The notes beneath the pieces are model-generated. The model searched no databases, was not told the DNA's origin, and saw only the letters and a list, made by a program, of their open reading frames with translations. DNA of 64,000 bases from Castanea sativa (lineage: Eukaryota; Streptophyta; Magnoliopsida; Fagales; Fagaceae), in the NCBI RefSeq assembly GCF_040712315.1, contig NC_134015.1:24243614-24307613 (forward strand), written 5' to 3'. The stretch's first letter is position 1, and each line of letters starts with the position of its first letter. The position numbers were made by a program, and so were the translations under genes. This document shows positions 21,693 through 35,810 of the stretch, in pieces.

Positions 21693-23960
21693 ACTCAATT
21701 TTGCACCCATGATTTAATCTTGGAAGATGGCTAGAGTGACTATTCCTATACCCGAACTTTAGAGTTGCATTACATACATTAATTCATTTATTTCATATCA
21801 TAAAAATGATCTTAAGATTCCAACGATCACAACAGTATGTCTGATTCCTAAATTAGACCGTCGGATTGAAAGATATCACATTATTAAGTTTTCATGGTCT
21901 GCATTCATTTTGTTTGGATGGAACTGATCACGCATGATTAATTTAAATTAATTTTGATTGGTTAAACAATTAAAATTAATTAACTAATTTTGTGATTGGT
22001 TGTTGGTTAGTGTCAAAAATAAGCCTGCTTACATGGAAATAAAGTGGATAATCAAATAACAAAGATGTTATGGATAATTAAGTCTTTTTGGAATATTTAT
22101 CTATTAGATAATTATCACTTTAAAGACTTGAATATCAAGAAAAAGAGATTAATTCTTAGAATATGAATCAAAAATGCGTCTAGGTGCAATTTCCTGCTAA
22201 AAAATCCTTAAAAAATGAGTCTAAATCCAACCAAAACTGAAAAGCAGGCTTGGCACCCAAAAGGGACTGCCAGCACTCTTGGAGTGTCGATCAGCACATG
22301 GCAATTGCCGATCAATACTTCCCAAGTGTCGTCGATTGGCCCAAATATGTGGCTCGGCCCAAGAACCTCCTAATTGAGATAAAACCTATTTTTTTAGACT
22401 TTTAAGAGATAAGGACCCGTTCTAATTCGTATCAGACCTCATTTAGCTTATTTTTTAAGCATCCCAACCTCTATAAATAGAGGAAAATGATTAAAATTCA
22501 GGGCTTTTCTTTTCTGACTTCTCTGCTCCCCTTACGTTAAAGACATTCTAGAGCCTTCTGCTTTAAGAATTTCTTTTTTGTAAGTAAAGTAGTTTAGACC
22601 TCTAAGAAGTGAAAATTTCTTTGATTTCTAAACTATTCTTCTATTTGAAGTGCACACTCATGCAAGAGGTATTTAGGTTCATTCTTCTATCTGTTTTTCT
22701 TTTCCATTATTTAATATGTTGTGATTGTTCATTGCATGAATTTGGTTAATATGTTTGATTTTATTATGTCTTGTTTTTTAATTCATATTTGCCATGCTTA
22801 TATACTTAGTTGGAATTTTCTTTGACTTGTTCTTTAGTTGGTTGTTTGTTTTAATTTTTTTTTTCTTTGGTTTTAAAATTTGCTAATAACCATCAAAACC
22901 TTTTTTTTTTTTAAATAAAAACTAATATGTATTTTCATTAAATACAAATCTAAAAAAAATTTCGAGTCAAAACTGATCTATATGTTCATTAAATTTAGAT
23001 TTGAATTTTTTTTAGTCACAAAACTAATCTGTATTTTCATTAAATACAAATCTAAAAAAATTTTCGAGTCAAAACTGATCTGTATGTTCATTAAATTTAG
23101 ATTTGAATTTTTTTTTTGTCACAAAACTAATCTGTATTTTCATTAAATACAAATTTGAAAATTTTTTTGAAATAGTTTTCTTTTTTCAAATAAAATTGCA
23201 GATTTTGAAATTTCAAAGAATGAATTAAGAGTTAGGTTAAAGTCTTTTTTTTTTTTAATGTGATGTATGCAAAATATATTTGAATTATGAATATAAACTT
23301 ATAAATTTTTTTTTTAACTTTTCAAATCAGATTTGATTTTCCTTAACAAAACCTTTCTTTTTACCCTTTTCAAAACAAATCTGATTTTTGTTAACAAAAT
23401 CTTTCTTTTTACCCTTTTCAAAAATAGATCTAATTTTTACAAATCGAATCTCATTTTAAAAAAAAAAATTTACAAAACAAATCTTATTTGAGAAGAGGGT
23501 ATATTCATAAAACAAATTTTGTTTAAAATGATTTTGCCAAGTAAATGTGTTACAACATATCATTCAACATTATACAAAAGGGTATATCATGGTCATTAGA
23601 TTCTAGAAGATCAGACTCTATCTAAGCAGAATGGGTGTCTAACACATTCTCATTCCATAACCTAGCCCCCGAACTTAGGTTTTTTGGTTAGTAGATTAGT
23701 GTTTTGTCTTTAATTTTGGTAGATTGTAACTAGGATCAAAGTTTTGTATTTTTTTTTTTTTGCATAGATTATAACTAGGACCAAAGCCTTGTAAGATTAT
23801 TCTACCAAATTTTACTTTTTTTATTCAATTAATGAAATTTGATGTATTTTGAACATGTAATTATATTCTTTTTTCTTATTTTTTGTATAAAAAATAAGTG
23901 GCTACTCCACACAACTACCTCTTTTTTTAGAGCACCCACGCCCAAGTTGGTCTAGTCTCT
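21693..23960 (+). mobile_element. Possible large LTR-type retrotransposon fragment
   Basis: The stretch opens with TGTTGTAAACACTCAATTTT and contains a promoter-like CTATAAATAGAGG at 22471-22483, followed by a pyrimidine-rich leader. It ends near TCTCTCACA around 23960. This resembles an LTR or short non-autonomous (LARD-like) element. No target duplication and no coding capacity were found, so both borders are tentative. Confidence 0.3.
22917..23165. repeat. 102-bp tandem repeat, about 2.4 units
   Basis: The phrase ACTAATNTGTATTTTCATTA recurs at 22921, 23023 and 23126, giving a 102-103 bp period. Each unit contains two partly inverted halves (AAATACAAATCTAAA and TTTAGATTTGAATT), so single units can fold. 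A shorter, roughly 62-bp repeat with TTTCTTTTTACCC follows at about 23340-23440. Confidence 0.8.
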
Positions 23961-24091
23961 CACAAGTGTATATGTGTATGAAAGTTCCTCCTGTCTTAAA
24001 TCTCAAAATTGCCCTCAACACCCCCACAAACAATTATACTTATAAAGTCACTATTATAAAAAATGAGGCAGTTGTAGGAAATAGAATTAAT

Positions 24092-25246
24092 GGCCTGTTT
24101 GGAAGTTTAGAAAGGGAGGAGAGTAGAGGAGAGTAGTGGGGAGGAGAGTAGAGGAGAATAGGTATCCTTCACATTGTTTGGATGTTTTTAAAATTAATAA
24201 GGAAAAAGGGAGTAATTAGTCATTCATCTTGTTTGGATGTTTTAAAAATTAGGAGGAACATGAGAGAAAATGATTTAAATAGACAAATTTACCCCTATTT
24301 GAAAATGGACTTGCAACATTGGTCTATAATTAATTTGTTAGATTAAATAATAATGACTATAGCATGCAATATTTTTTTTGATAATGTTTGTTTTCTAATG
24401 TGAATTAAATAATCAACAATGGTCTATGATTAAATTTTTTTCTTCTTCTTTTTTATTATACTAAAAAAACATCCTTAATTGATAATAATTAAAATAAGAA
24501 AAAAAATTGGTTTGTTTGTTTACTGAAAAAATCAACAAAATATTGAATTTTGAGTATTGCTTTGATTTATAATTATTATTTTTATATAAAATACTCCTCA
24601 GCCACCATTACAGCAAAAGACATCAAAAAGGAAAAAGAAAAGACGGTCTGATACGATCTGATCTCTTTTTTTTGGTATGGTCCGATACGATCTCGATTGG
24701 CTGAACATAATCAAAAAGCTGAACTAGGAAATCCATACGATCCAAACTCTTTTCTCCAGTACGTACGTTTTCTCAATCTCCACTAAGCTCTGTGATTACG
24801 TGTGGAAAAGTTGGCTATAACCAACATAATGTTGTGTTGTTATGTTTGGCTTGTATTGTGATGAATTTTTTTAATGTTAATGCTTGAAGAATGAGTGTAA
24901 TTTGAGGTTTATAATCTGTTTGGTTGCTGAGAAAATTGGGAGGAAAATATTAGGATTATATTTTGGATGATCATGTTTGATGCTTGAAGAAGTTGTGTGA
25001 GAGAGTTTGTAATTTTGTTAATTTAGAAAGGGTAAATTGGAGAATTCATTTGGTCAATAATTTATCTACTCTATTCTCTTTCCAAATCTCTTCAATTTGG
25101 AGAATTAAAAATAAGAGGTTAGAGGTAGTTGAAACCCCTCCAAACTCCTCCCCCTCCTATCTTAAAAAACTTCCAAATAAGGTAATTGAATTACTTTCTC
25201 TCCCTCTACTCTACACTCCTCTTTTTTTTAAACATCCAAACAGGCC
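24092..25246. mobile_element. Non-autonomous DNA transposon with GGCCTGTTTGGA terminal inverted repeats
   Basis: The left end GGCCTGTTTGGAAGTTT and the right end AACATCCAAACAGGCC are inverted copies, and GGAGAGTAGAGGAGAG / CTCTACACTCCTC continues the pairing to about 45 bp. Subterminal repeats of GTTTGGATGTTTT occur on the left. No transposase is seen. Flanking bases do not give a clean target duplication, so it may be PIF/Harbinger- or hAT-type. Confidence 0.6.
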
Positions 25247-25527
25247 AACATTGAATAGGCTTTTAATCAGCATCATTAGCCAACGAGACAATCAGGCAAA
25301 TGCAATGCAAATGACCAACCGTATTTATTCTGTAAGAGCAAAAATGTCATTTTGTTGTTTGACCTATCTAAATTCTTGACGTGTCAACGTTTAATTGGGA
25401 AAAGACGGAAACATTAGTAACACAAGTAACACTGGAGCCCAATCTACCCCAAAAAAAAAAAAAATGATGAATGGGAATGGGAGCCTAGTAAAAAGAGAAT
25501 ATAAAAGTTGTGAACGGCGGACGGTGA

Positions 25528-26971
<1,444 letters not shown>

Positions 26972-27409
26972 ATTAGAATTCATTCGGATAGTATTATGTT
27001 TGCTAATTCTACTCTTTCTTTCTCTCTCTCTCTCTATTGATGAGAAAGAATAATCACTTATGTAATATTTTTAGCTGTTGGACCAATCAGAAAGTTAAGG
27101 ATTTCAATCTTATCATCAAGTTGGTTTAAAATGTTTTTCCTTTCCTCCTTTTCATTAATCATGCCCTTCTTTTTCCCCTTAGGCCAGTGATTGTGATTTT
27201 TCTTTATTACTTTGTTGGCAATTTCATTTGGCAATGACTTATTTGCTTTTTCTTGATTGCTTTTTTCTAAGAGTAGGTTAAAGTATACTTACACTTCAAA
27301 AAAGTTGGAAAAATTAAAACAAAATAAATTAAAAGCTAAAAGAAAAAGCTTGTGGTAAAAGGACACTTCATTTATTAGGAATAATTGCAAATTCTATTAT
27401 TGTTATTAT

Positions 27410-27957
27410 TGTGGGGAGTGGAAGAGTCCTTATCTAGGCTTAAAGCCCAAATACCTATGGGTACTTGTGGAGTAGAATGGGCCAGAGACATGCTCATGGA
27501 AGGGCCCAATAGCTTATAAGATCTGGTGGAAGGGAATAAAATTGTCTCGAGCATCTGGGGAGATAGGATTCCTTGCATATTGTTCCCGTGAGGCAGGTAG
27601 TAAGCTAAGTGCACGAATGATCTTCATCTTACTTCCAGCTGGTATCTAGAACCTTAGGGAATCTTTCAAAATATGTAAGAAGGGTAAAGATCTTCACCTC
27701 CACATTAATGAGGGGACTTCCACCTAACCTTTACCGCATTGAATACATATGAGACAACTTGAACAATACAAACATCTCTAAAAGTCAAAATTTCAAGATA
27801 ATAGAAGGGAGGAAACCAATAAAAGAGAGAAAAATATCATTGAAAACTTAGCTACCGACAAGACAATTGTAGGAATAAGAATAAAAGATATGCCTATATA
27901 AGGGAGGAGGCAGGCAAATAGAAGAGGGTTGAAAAACAAAGCTTAGAGACAAGTAAC

Positions 27958-27996
<39 letters not shown>

Positions 27997-28220
27997 CCCA
28001 ATTGATATAGTGTAACATCGCGGGAAGTAGAATTTTTTCTCTTATAATACATAAGTTCATCAGAAATATATGGTATTTATAAAATCAATTGCTTGAGTTT
28101 CACACTATGGAGTGTTTTTTTCCTGTTTTTCTTTTATATAAATAAATTGTGTCAATCAATTAAACCCCACCTCGTGGATCCATTCGGTATCCTTATCCTA
28201 GTTGGTTTTTGACACCTACA
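27410..28220 (+). mobile_element. 5' LTR of the gypsy element
   Basis: It begins TGTGGGGAGTGGAAG and ends GACACCTACA. It contains a (GA)n tract at about 27959-27996 in its downstream part. The sequence immediately after (TGGTGCTGTTTGTGGGAA, 28223-28240) looks like a mutated form of the TGGCGCCGTCTGTGGGA primer site common in plant gypsy elements. Confidence 0.75.
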
Positions 28221-28859
28221 ATTGGTGCTGTTTGTGGGAATACTCTACCAAGCAGTAGGCTTAAGAGTTTATTTTCTTTTTAGTCATGGCAAATCGATCC
28301 TGAAGAGGGCTTTCCCATCTATCTCGTCCAAGCATTTCCGAAGCACTTGTGATCCGAAGTTCATAAAAAGACTCAAAGACAACTTGACCCACACCTGCAG
28401 GAAGAAAGGTCAGCCACCAATACAGTAGGCCCCTCTTACTTTAGTAGGGATAGGGAGGTGGAAAGATTGAGGGAGAAAGTAGTGATGTTGTAGCAGGAAG
28501 CTGAAAGAAACAAGGAGCTTCTTAGGAGAAAGGACGAAGAGCTTCTTCATAAAAGGGGACTAAGCCCCGTGCAAAGTCACTCTCGAGGAGACAAGCGCAG
28601 TGTAGGAGTGGCACAAGAAACGAGAGGCAACTCCCTCCTCATGGGGATAGGAAGCAATCTCCTCATAGGGAAAGGACGATCTCTCCCTCCCCCCCCCCCC
28701 TTCCCCACAAGAGAAACAGAAGGGAAAAGCAAGGTAAGGAGAAGTCTAAAGGGCCAATCTCTCAGCCCTTAACGTTTCCTAATCCTCGAGATCCTGTTAC
28801 ATCTCAAGCCTCTGGTACTGGCAAAGCCTTGTAGCAGATATCTCAATCCCCATTTTCAG

Positions 28860-29910
28860 AAGAAATTGAAAGGACAGATCTGCTGCGCAGATTCACAAGG
28901 CCAACCTTCACAACATATGACGATAAGACCGATCCTGTGGAGTATGTCAGCCATTACAATCAAACATGATCATATACTTTAGGAATGAAGCTCTAATGTG
29001 TAAGATATTCTCTTCCAACTTGGGACCAACCGCAATGAGATGATATGATGGATTGGAAAAATGATCCATTCGAGGGTATGATGAGTTAATTAGAGTGTTT
29101 GGGGCGCGATTTGTAACATGTAGTAGAACCTTGAAGCCATTTGACTCACTCCTTACTATGTCTATAAAGGAGGGGGAAACCTTCAAGGCCTACTCAGATC
29201 GTTATTGGGGGTTATATAATGAGATTAGTGGAGATAACAGAGGGATTGTAGCTAGCACATTCAAAGTGGAGCTCCATATTGACTCCGACCTAAGAGCATT
29301 ATTAACCTTGAAGCTAGTCACGGATATGGACAAGTTAATGGAGTGAGTAGAGGAATACAAGAGATTAGAAGATGATCAGTTGCAGGATAAAGCTAAAACT
29401 AAAGTCCCTGCTACGGAGAAGAAAGAGGTTAAAACAGATCAAGCTCCTCGACCCCAAAGGGACTTTTTCCCCCAGGTTTAGAAATTTCGAATTGTAGAGA
29501 AGATAAAGAATGAGTCTTATTTTCGTTGGCCAAACAAGATGAGTGGGGATGTTATAAGAAGGAACCAAAGTTTTTACTGTTCATATCATCGGGACCGAGG
29601 GCACACAACCGAGGATTGCCGAACCCTAAATGATCATTTGAACTAGCTCAAGAAGGTAGGGTACTTGAAAGAATTCATAGTACGGGAAGATCCTCGGCCT
29701 CAAGATCCTAAAGGGGGGAGCATCTCAAGAACGTAGGTTCTATCACGGGGGACCATAAAGGTGATTCATGCAGCCAAGAAACAAGTTGAGACTACATAAA
29801 ATTGATCCCGAATCATGGCCATATCTTTAGTCTCAAATCCAGAAGCGGGTTTGCCCACCCTTAAAAATGGACGGTGGGAAGATGAAAGCATTGGTTTTAC
29901 ATGGAAGGAC
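28860..29910 (+). pseudogene. gypsy gag remnant with zinc-knuckle-like end
   Basis: Frames read FTRPTFTTYDDKTDPVEYVS, then FGARFVTCSRTLKPFDSLL, SIKEGETFKAYSDRYW and a basic EEYKRLEDDQ stretch. This is the retrotransposon gag (PF03732-type) pattern of plant Tat/Athila-like gypsy elements. Further on, FYCSYHRDRGHTTEDC is the nucleic-acid-binding knuckle. Several stops and frame changes break the frame. The product would have formed the particle shell. Confidence 0.75.
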
Positions 29911-29915
29911 CTGGA

Positions 29916-31323
29916 TGTTGGGGTTTATGCACTAAAATCCAATTTATTGGCATGTCAGTAATAATTAAATTGTTTAATTATATGAGACTATCTATAAATG
30001 AACTAGTGGGACATTATCTTAGTCCATGAGATGCATTGTATGTGATTTAGTCATAGAAGATGTAAATCACAAGTTCTTTGTAAACTCAGAAGTTTAGTCC
30101 GTAGTCGGTGATGAAATTGGGCATTTCATCTGCGAAGACTATAACATATCAACTAAGATGATTTGTCTTGATCATGGAAATGGAGATTTCTAGTTGGTAT
30201 GTTGATATGTTTTAAAAGTTAAGACATATTGAACTGGACCGCTGTGAGATTTATTATTCTTCTAACAACTGTCAAATGAATAATAAATCTCACAACTTCT
30301 ATTTACATCAACTCTAAATCCTGAGAGAATAATGGACATGATCATGAGATGTAGGTTGCTTTGATATATCAGGAGTGAGATCTATTGGTTACGGTCAAAA
30401 CCTCAGTATGCTAGGCAGCCTCATTTAGTGTTGATGAAACATGTATTCTCAAGATGAAATTCATAGTCTCTTAACGGAGATATAAAATATTCCCTTGAAA
30501 TAAGTTTAATGGGTTTGGTTATTCAAAGAGTTGAGTCCAACCACTTTAGTAAGGAGTTACTAAAGTATATATTTATGGAATTGGATTTCATAAATATATA
30601 ATGAATAACATAAAGGATTAAACCGGGTACTCAAGGATTAAGATGTAGTAATTTTTAAAGTAGCAGTTTATATTCATGACTTTGTATTACTACGAATATT
30701 TTATGAAAGAGTTGCATGTACAATAAAGTCTTGGGATATAATTTGTAGATAAGGCCTAGAGTGCAACTATATTTATATAGTGGTATTAAATATAGTTAAT
30801 GGTAACTTTGAACTTGTCAAAAGTTGACAGAAAAGCCCAAGGCCCATTGGAGCTAGTGTCTTATTGGTCCCTTTTGGTCCCACTCCGAGCCACACACAAG
30901 AGCCCAATTGGAATGGCCCAAAAGGCTAGTCCAATTAGATAATCAGTTATATATAAGGAGAGAAACATACAGAATTTCCAAGAAGGTTTTCATGAGACTT
31001 TTTCATAAGTGTTTTCATACAAGGAATGAAATGGTTTGTATATGAGTGTTGGACACTCTCCTATTCTCTCTTTGATGAAAACTGATTGAGAGACCACACA
31101 TCTTAGGCATTAAGTGGAATTGGAGTGAAGATTAAAAGTATTCCCAAGTGCTTCTGATCTTCGGTTTTGAATTTCACCGCACCAAGGTACGCTTTCTTGT
31201 TCTCTAATTTTGAAACTTATATAGTACATGTTATCAATTGCGAATGAAGTAGATCCATTAATTTTTTCCGCTACGCATGTTTGCATGAGATACAAATAAG
31301 TATTTTCCTGTATTTTTCCAACA
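29916..31323 (+). mobile_element. LTR-type insertion with CTGGA target duplication, nested in the gypsy protease region
   Basis: The insert begins TGTTGGGGTTTATGC and ends TTTTTCCAACA, with 5-bp TGTTG/CAACA inverted ends. It is flanked by the exact 5-bp repeat CTGGA (29911-29915 and 31324-31328). It has no coding capacity, so it is most simply a long (1408-bp) solo LTR, of the copia-like type I associate with this start. It is younger than the host gypsy element. Confidence 0.8.
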
Positions 31324-31329
31324 CTGGAA

Positions 31330-32712
31330 GGTACTATTCAGCCCCTTGAAGATGCACCAGTGGTGACACTAGCTTTAATGTTAGAAGAGTTATGATAGAT
31401 TAGGGAAGCGGGGTGGGAATAATGTATCCTGATCTATATGAAGGATTAGGCCTTACCTCTGATGACTAAATCAAGTATGCCAGTCCCTTGGTAGCCTTTG
31501 ATGGAACCGTAGTCACACCAGCGAGACAAGTGACATTGCCCGTAGAGGTTGGAGGAAGGAAAGAGCTAATTGACTTTATAGTGTTACATTCTTATTCCCC
31601 TTATACAGTAATTCTCGGACGCCCTTAGATTCATTCTATGTGTGCAGTACCCTCATCTTTGCATCAAAAAGTAAAATTCCCAACTGAGCAAGGCATTGCC
31701 AAGATCCGCAGAGATCAAAGTATGACATGGATGTGCCAGATAGTCGTCGTGGGGAAGAAACAAAAGGACGAGGTAGAATTAGCGAATTCGTTATAGTAGT
31801 TACAGTCTCCACCCAAGGACATATGTGAACGATTGAAAAAGATACTCGTCAACCTTGGAGACAAGTACTTCCAAGTAGGAGAGAGACTCTTGATCTCAAA
31901 GAAAGTGGAACTAATATTGCTTTTAATAAACAATTTGGACGTGTTCGCATAGAGCCCGTATGAGGCGCTGGGAGTAGATCCAGAGTTCATCGGTCATCAA
32001 CTTAATGTCGACCCTTGATGCCCCTTCAAAGAAACAGAGACCCTATAGGTCCTCTAATTTCCATGCTAGAGCAATGAAAGAAGAAGTGGATAGGCTTAAA
32101 GAAGTTGGGGCAATAAAAAAGATCTACTATCCCGAATGGCTAGCCAACGTAGTAGTGAAAAAGAAGAATAGAAAGTGACGAGTATGTGTAGATTTCATAG
32201 ATCTAAACAAAGTATGCCCAAAAGACTCTTTCCCAGTACCTAAGATAGATCAACTTGTTGATGCGACTTTTGGACACCCTAGAATTAGTTTTCTTGATAC
32301 TTTTCAAAGATACCATCAGATAGTCTTGGCTCCCAAGGATTAAGAGAAAACCTCATTTATTACCCCTACAGGTAATTTCCATTACAAAGTCCTGCCATTC
32401 GGGTTAAAAAATGTAGGGTCCACATATCAAAGAATTATTACCAAAGTGTTTAAAAAGCAATTGGGAAGGACTATGGAGGCTTATATAGATGATATGATGG
32501 TGAAGAGTAAGGTCGTAGAGGATCACCTTTCCAACCTCGTTGAAACCTTCGAGACTCTGCGGAAGCACCGACTGAAGTTGAATGGCTTTAAATGTGCCTT
32601 TGGAGTCAGCTCGGAAAGTTTCTTGGTTATTTGGTTACTTACCGAGGGATTAAGGTTAACCTGGAGCAGATTGTAGTATTGCAAAACCTAAGGTCCTCAA
32701 GAAATCTGCGAA
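31330..32712 (+). pseudogene. gypsy protease and reverse transcriptase remnant
   Basis: After the nested insertion a degenerate protease region runs to about 31760. Reverse transcriptase follows from about 32040, with AMKEEVDRLKEVGAIKKIYY, RVCVDFIDLNKVCPKDSFP, VLPFGLKNVGSTYQR and the catalytic AYIDDMMVKS near 32475. Stops replace a Trp codon before RVCVDF (about 32177) and a Gln codon in APKD*EKTSF (about 32341). It ends at the GIKVNLEQI block, short of RNase H. Confidence 0.8.
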
Positions 32713-34052
32713 CATGATGGAGTTGCCACCTAGATTAGGTCTAAGAACCATATTGGGTCTTTTGGGCAAATCACTTACACACATGGGTCCACGTACCAAA
32801 TTATTGGTCTTGAGTTTGGGTACGACTCGGTAAGGTGTTAGGCATACAAAACTGCCCAGCTTGTTGGTCGACCTCTATTATGTGTTGCTAGGCCGTATTT
32901 AATTGAAGAGTTTATTGAGAGAACTCTAATCCTTATCCTAAACATACATCATGCACATAAGGATATAACACACATAACATGCTAGAAACATAATATAAAA
33001 GGAAACAAATCAAACACAAATAATTATGGCAAGTTAACAATTAAATAAAACACACAAAGAAAGAAAATCAAATAAACTAAACATGACAAAAAATACTCAA
33101 ACAACATGGAAAATAATAAGGCACCAATAATTAAATATTACACCAAAATATAAAAGGAAACAAATAAAACACAAGTCAAACATATTATACTAAAAAGGAA
33201 GAAGATAACAATTAAAACATGGGTCTTACTACACTTTTTGCTACTATTCATGTATCTTACTGCACTTTTTGATACTATTTATGAATATCACTATACAATT
33301 TCAACTAACATTTACCTTTATTTACAGTACATTCAGCAAAAAGTTTTCAGTTTTAGTAAAATAAGCGGATCCCAAACAAACCCTAAACATGGCAAAAGAT
33401 TCAAAAAAACATGGAAAACAATTAAACCTATATAATTAACCTAAAACAAAGTCAAACAGAATCAAATAACTTATGGAAAATGATCAAAGTTAAGAAAAAC
33501 AAGACTTTACCCTAACCTGAATTCATGATGCGTGCGCATACTCAAGTATGTGTACGCAAATATGAAATATGCATATGTGTACTCAAGTATTCGTACACAG
33601 CTTTTAATATAGATTCGAAAAAACTACATTTTTAGAGATTTAATCAAACAAAGATATAACATGTGAGATCAAACAAGCATGTTAGAAACCCTAAAAAACT
33701 AAACTAATCTAAAACAAAAACATAAAACATCAACATAAATAGCAAAACATATTCATGCATGCTTTCTTTAATTGCTTGCTTTTCCTATTTTGTGTTTGTA
33801 ATATGTGGTAGATTGCTGGTATAAGTGTGTGTTTCAAACACTTTATTATTATTTTTTTTGTAGTCATTGGGAATTTATGAGTAAAATAGCCGTTGAGCAA
33901 CTATAAGAAATAATGGATAATATAGTTATTAGGCTTTTATGGGTTATTAATAACCAATAACTATAAACTATTATTGCCATGAATATGGTATATAATACCT
34001 GTGATCACACCCTTTCCTTTTTTTGTTTGATACAATTACACCCTTTCGTATA
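32713..34052. other. AT-rich intergenic DNA with unclassified repeat
   Basis: The first 200 bp (ATGGAGTTGCCACC and following) look like internal sequence of a non-autonomous LTR element. The remainder is A-rich low-complexity DNA. No gene is recognised. Confidence 0.4.
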
Positions 34053-34061
34053 ATTATTTTT

Positions 34062-35421
34062 GGCAAAAATGCAAAACTGACCCTCTAACTTTTAACTTTT
34101 GTCATTTTAGTCCTCTAAGTTTCAATTTTTGTCAATATAATATTCTGTTAGGTTTCAGTTACTGCTACCGTTAAGTTTGACATTTAAAAAATATATATAT
34201 ATATATTTGTAATTAAAAGAAAATTTAAAAAAAAAAAGCTTGGAAAAAAAGAAAAAAAGAAAAAGAAGATAGAATACTAACAGAACATTTTGGTCTCTCC
34301 AGAGACACCAAAATCTTCCTCTCAGATATCGAATTGGAATGCGTTAGGTTGTCTTTGAAGAGCTTGACTTGCTTCGATAACTCGGAATAGTTATCGGATT
34401 CAATCCCTAGAGCTTGCGCTAAGTCCATGATTATGGCGCTTAATACTACTTTGCTTGTTCGTCTTCCTTGCCCCTCTTTCTGTAGTGTACAATGCACTCT
34501 CTCCTCATTCTCTGTTACCTACCAAAATCAAAATCAACAGCCATGGCAAAAAAATTTAGAGCGAACGAGAGAAAGAGAGAGAAAATTACAGTGAATTGAG
34601 TTTGTTTCATATCTCGGGAGAGATCGGTGATCTTTTTGTGGAGATTGGGGAGGTTGGAGTCGAGCAAAGCAAGCCAATTAGCTATGGCTGAAGTGCGCTC
34701 TTGGAGAGAATCGCAGAGCGATTGGCAATTGACGAGGAGGAAGATCTTGCTGCGCTTGGAGTAAAGCGAAGCCGTATCAACGGCTACAGAGAGATCGGCA
34801 ACGATTCCTTTAAGTGCAGTGAGTGCAGCGGTGGCAAGAGACTCAGGTGAAGGGGACGAGCGGAGGAACTGTTGGAGAATGAACTGGAGACGACTTGTGA
34901 AGGAGCAGAAACGCCGAGGGTTGTCGAAGTAGAACCGAGGTTGGTGGTCCTCGTTGGGGCAGAGCTCAGAGAGTGATTGCTGGATAGAGTCAATCGCGGC
35001 TGAAACTGACGCCGACAAGGGTGTTGGAGTTGCTGAAAGAGTACTACTGACAGTGTAAGGCAAGGCAAGAGTTGGTTGAACTCGATCGCTGATATAGAAG
35101 AGAAAAGGATAATGTGATTTAGGATAACGTTGGGTTTGATTTTCTCTTTCTGTTTCGCATTTGTATTTCTTCTGTTCTGTTCCATGATTGAACTCATTTT
35201 AAGTTCCATGTTTTTTTTTTCAAGCTTTTTTTTTAAATTTTCTTTTAATTACAATTTTTTTTTTTTTTAAAAGTCAAACTTAACATTAGCAGTAACTGAA
35301 ACCTAACAGAATACTACATTGACAAAAATTGAAATTTAGAAGACTGAAATGACAAAATTGTAAGTTGGAGGACTAAAATGACAAAAGCTAAAAGTTAGAG
35401 GGTCAGTTTTCCATTTTTGCC
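34062..35421. mobile_element. Pack-MULE: Mutator-like element carrying a U-box E3 ligase gene fragment
   Basis: Terminal inverted repeats of roughly 200 bp flank the element. It starts GGCAAAAATGCAAAACTGACC and ends with the reverse complement GGTCAG...CATTTTTGCC. They continue through TTAGTCCTC, GGTTTCAGTTACTGCTA and a TAATTAAAAGAAAATTT block. The flanks ATTATTTTT (34053-34061) and ATCATTTTT (35422-35430) form a 9-bp target duplication with one mismatch. The 1360-bp element contains host gene sequence with an intron and no transposase, which is the definition of a Pack-MULE. Confidence 0.85.
34293..35063 (-). pseudogene. Captured N-terminal fragment of a plant U-box E3 ubiquitin ligase gene
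   Basis: The minus strand encodes AAIDSIQQSLSELCPNEDHQ, FDNPRRFCSFTSRLQFILQQ, ALKGIVADLSVAVDTASLY, RSKIFLLVNCQSLCDSLQER and IIMDLAQALGIESDNYSE. I recognise this as the N-terminal region preceding the U-box in a plant PUB-ARM type ligase; the subfamily is uncertain. Exon 1 ends at 34590 and exon 2 starts at 34518, with a 71-bp GT-AG intron still in place. The capture was therefore of genomic DNA, not a cDNA. The frame stays open across both exons, but there is no native ATG. The match stops at LVSLER (34293), before any U-box or armadillo repeats. It cannot make a ligase; it could yield a truncated peptide or antisense RNA to the parent gene. Confidence 0.65.
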
Positions 35422-35433
35422 ATCATTTTTTTA

Positions 35434-35436
<3 letters not shown>

Positions 35437-35511
<75 letters not shown>
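35437..35511. repeat. (CT)n-(TA)n microsatellite
   Basis: An interrupted CT-dinucleotide tract is followed by a short TA tract, immediately next to the Pack-MULE right end. Confidence 0.9.
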
Positions 35512-35810
35512 GGGCATTAATTAACAATCATTTTTAAAAAAGTTTTGACACAACTTTTATGGGAAATGAAAAAAATTGTCAAAATATTAATTTTTTTTTC
35601 TATAAAAACTGATGATGCCGAAAAATCACCAGTAAGCCACACGTTACTCACAAGGCTAAAACAACACTTGCACAACAAAAAGAAAAGACCCAATAGAGAG
35701 CACTAGTGTAGTGCCGGCCAAAAACCCTCCGAAAGTCAAGTTAGAACTTTTTCGCAATCCTATAATGCCAGAGTTGAGTGAATAATGTGTACCTTGATTT
35801 GTGAGGGTTT

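Larger units (their letters stand above)
27410..32712 (+). mobile_element. Decayed Ty3/gypsy retrotransposon with 5' LTR, gag and partial pol
   Basis: The order is 5' LTR (27410-28220), primer-binding-like site, gag remnants, protease and reverse transcriptase. The element stops near 32712, before RNase H, integrase and a 3' LTR. A 1.4-kb LTR-type insertion splits the protease region. Many in-frame stops show it is inactive. Confidence 0.8.

Noticed and set aside
24984..25379. 131-codon + strand ORF
   Set aside because: Lies across the right end of the GGCCTGTTTGGA element and flanking DNA; composition is non-coding and there is no known motif.
27848..28060. Minus-strand ORF with a Leu/Ser repeat run
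   Set aside because: Produced by the (GA)n microsatellite inside the gypsy LTR.
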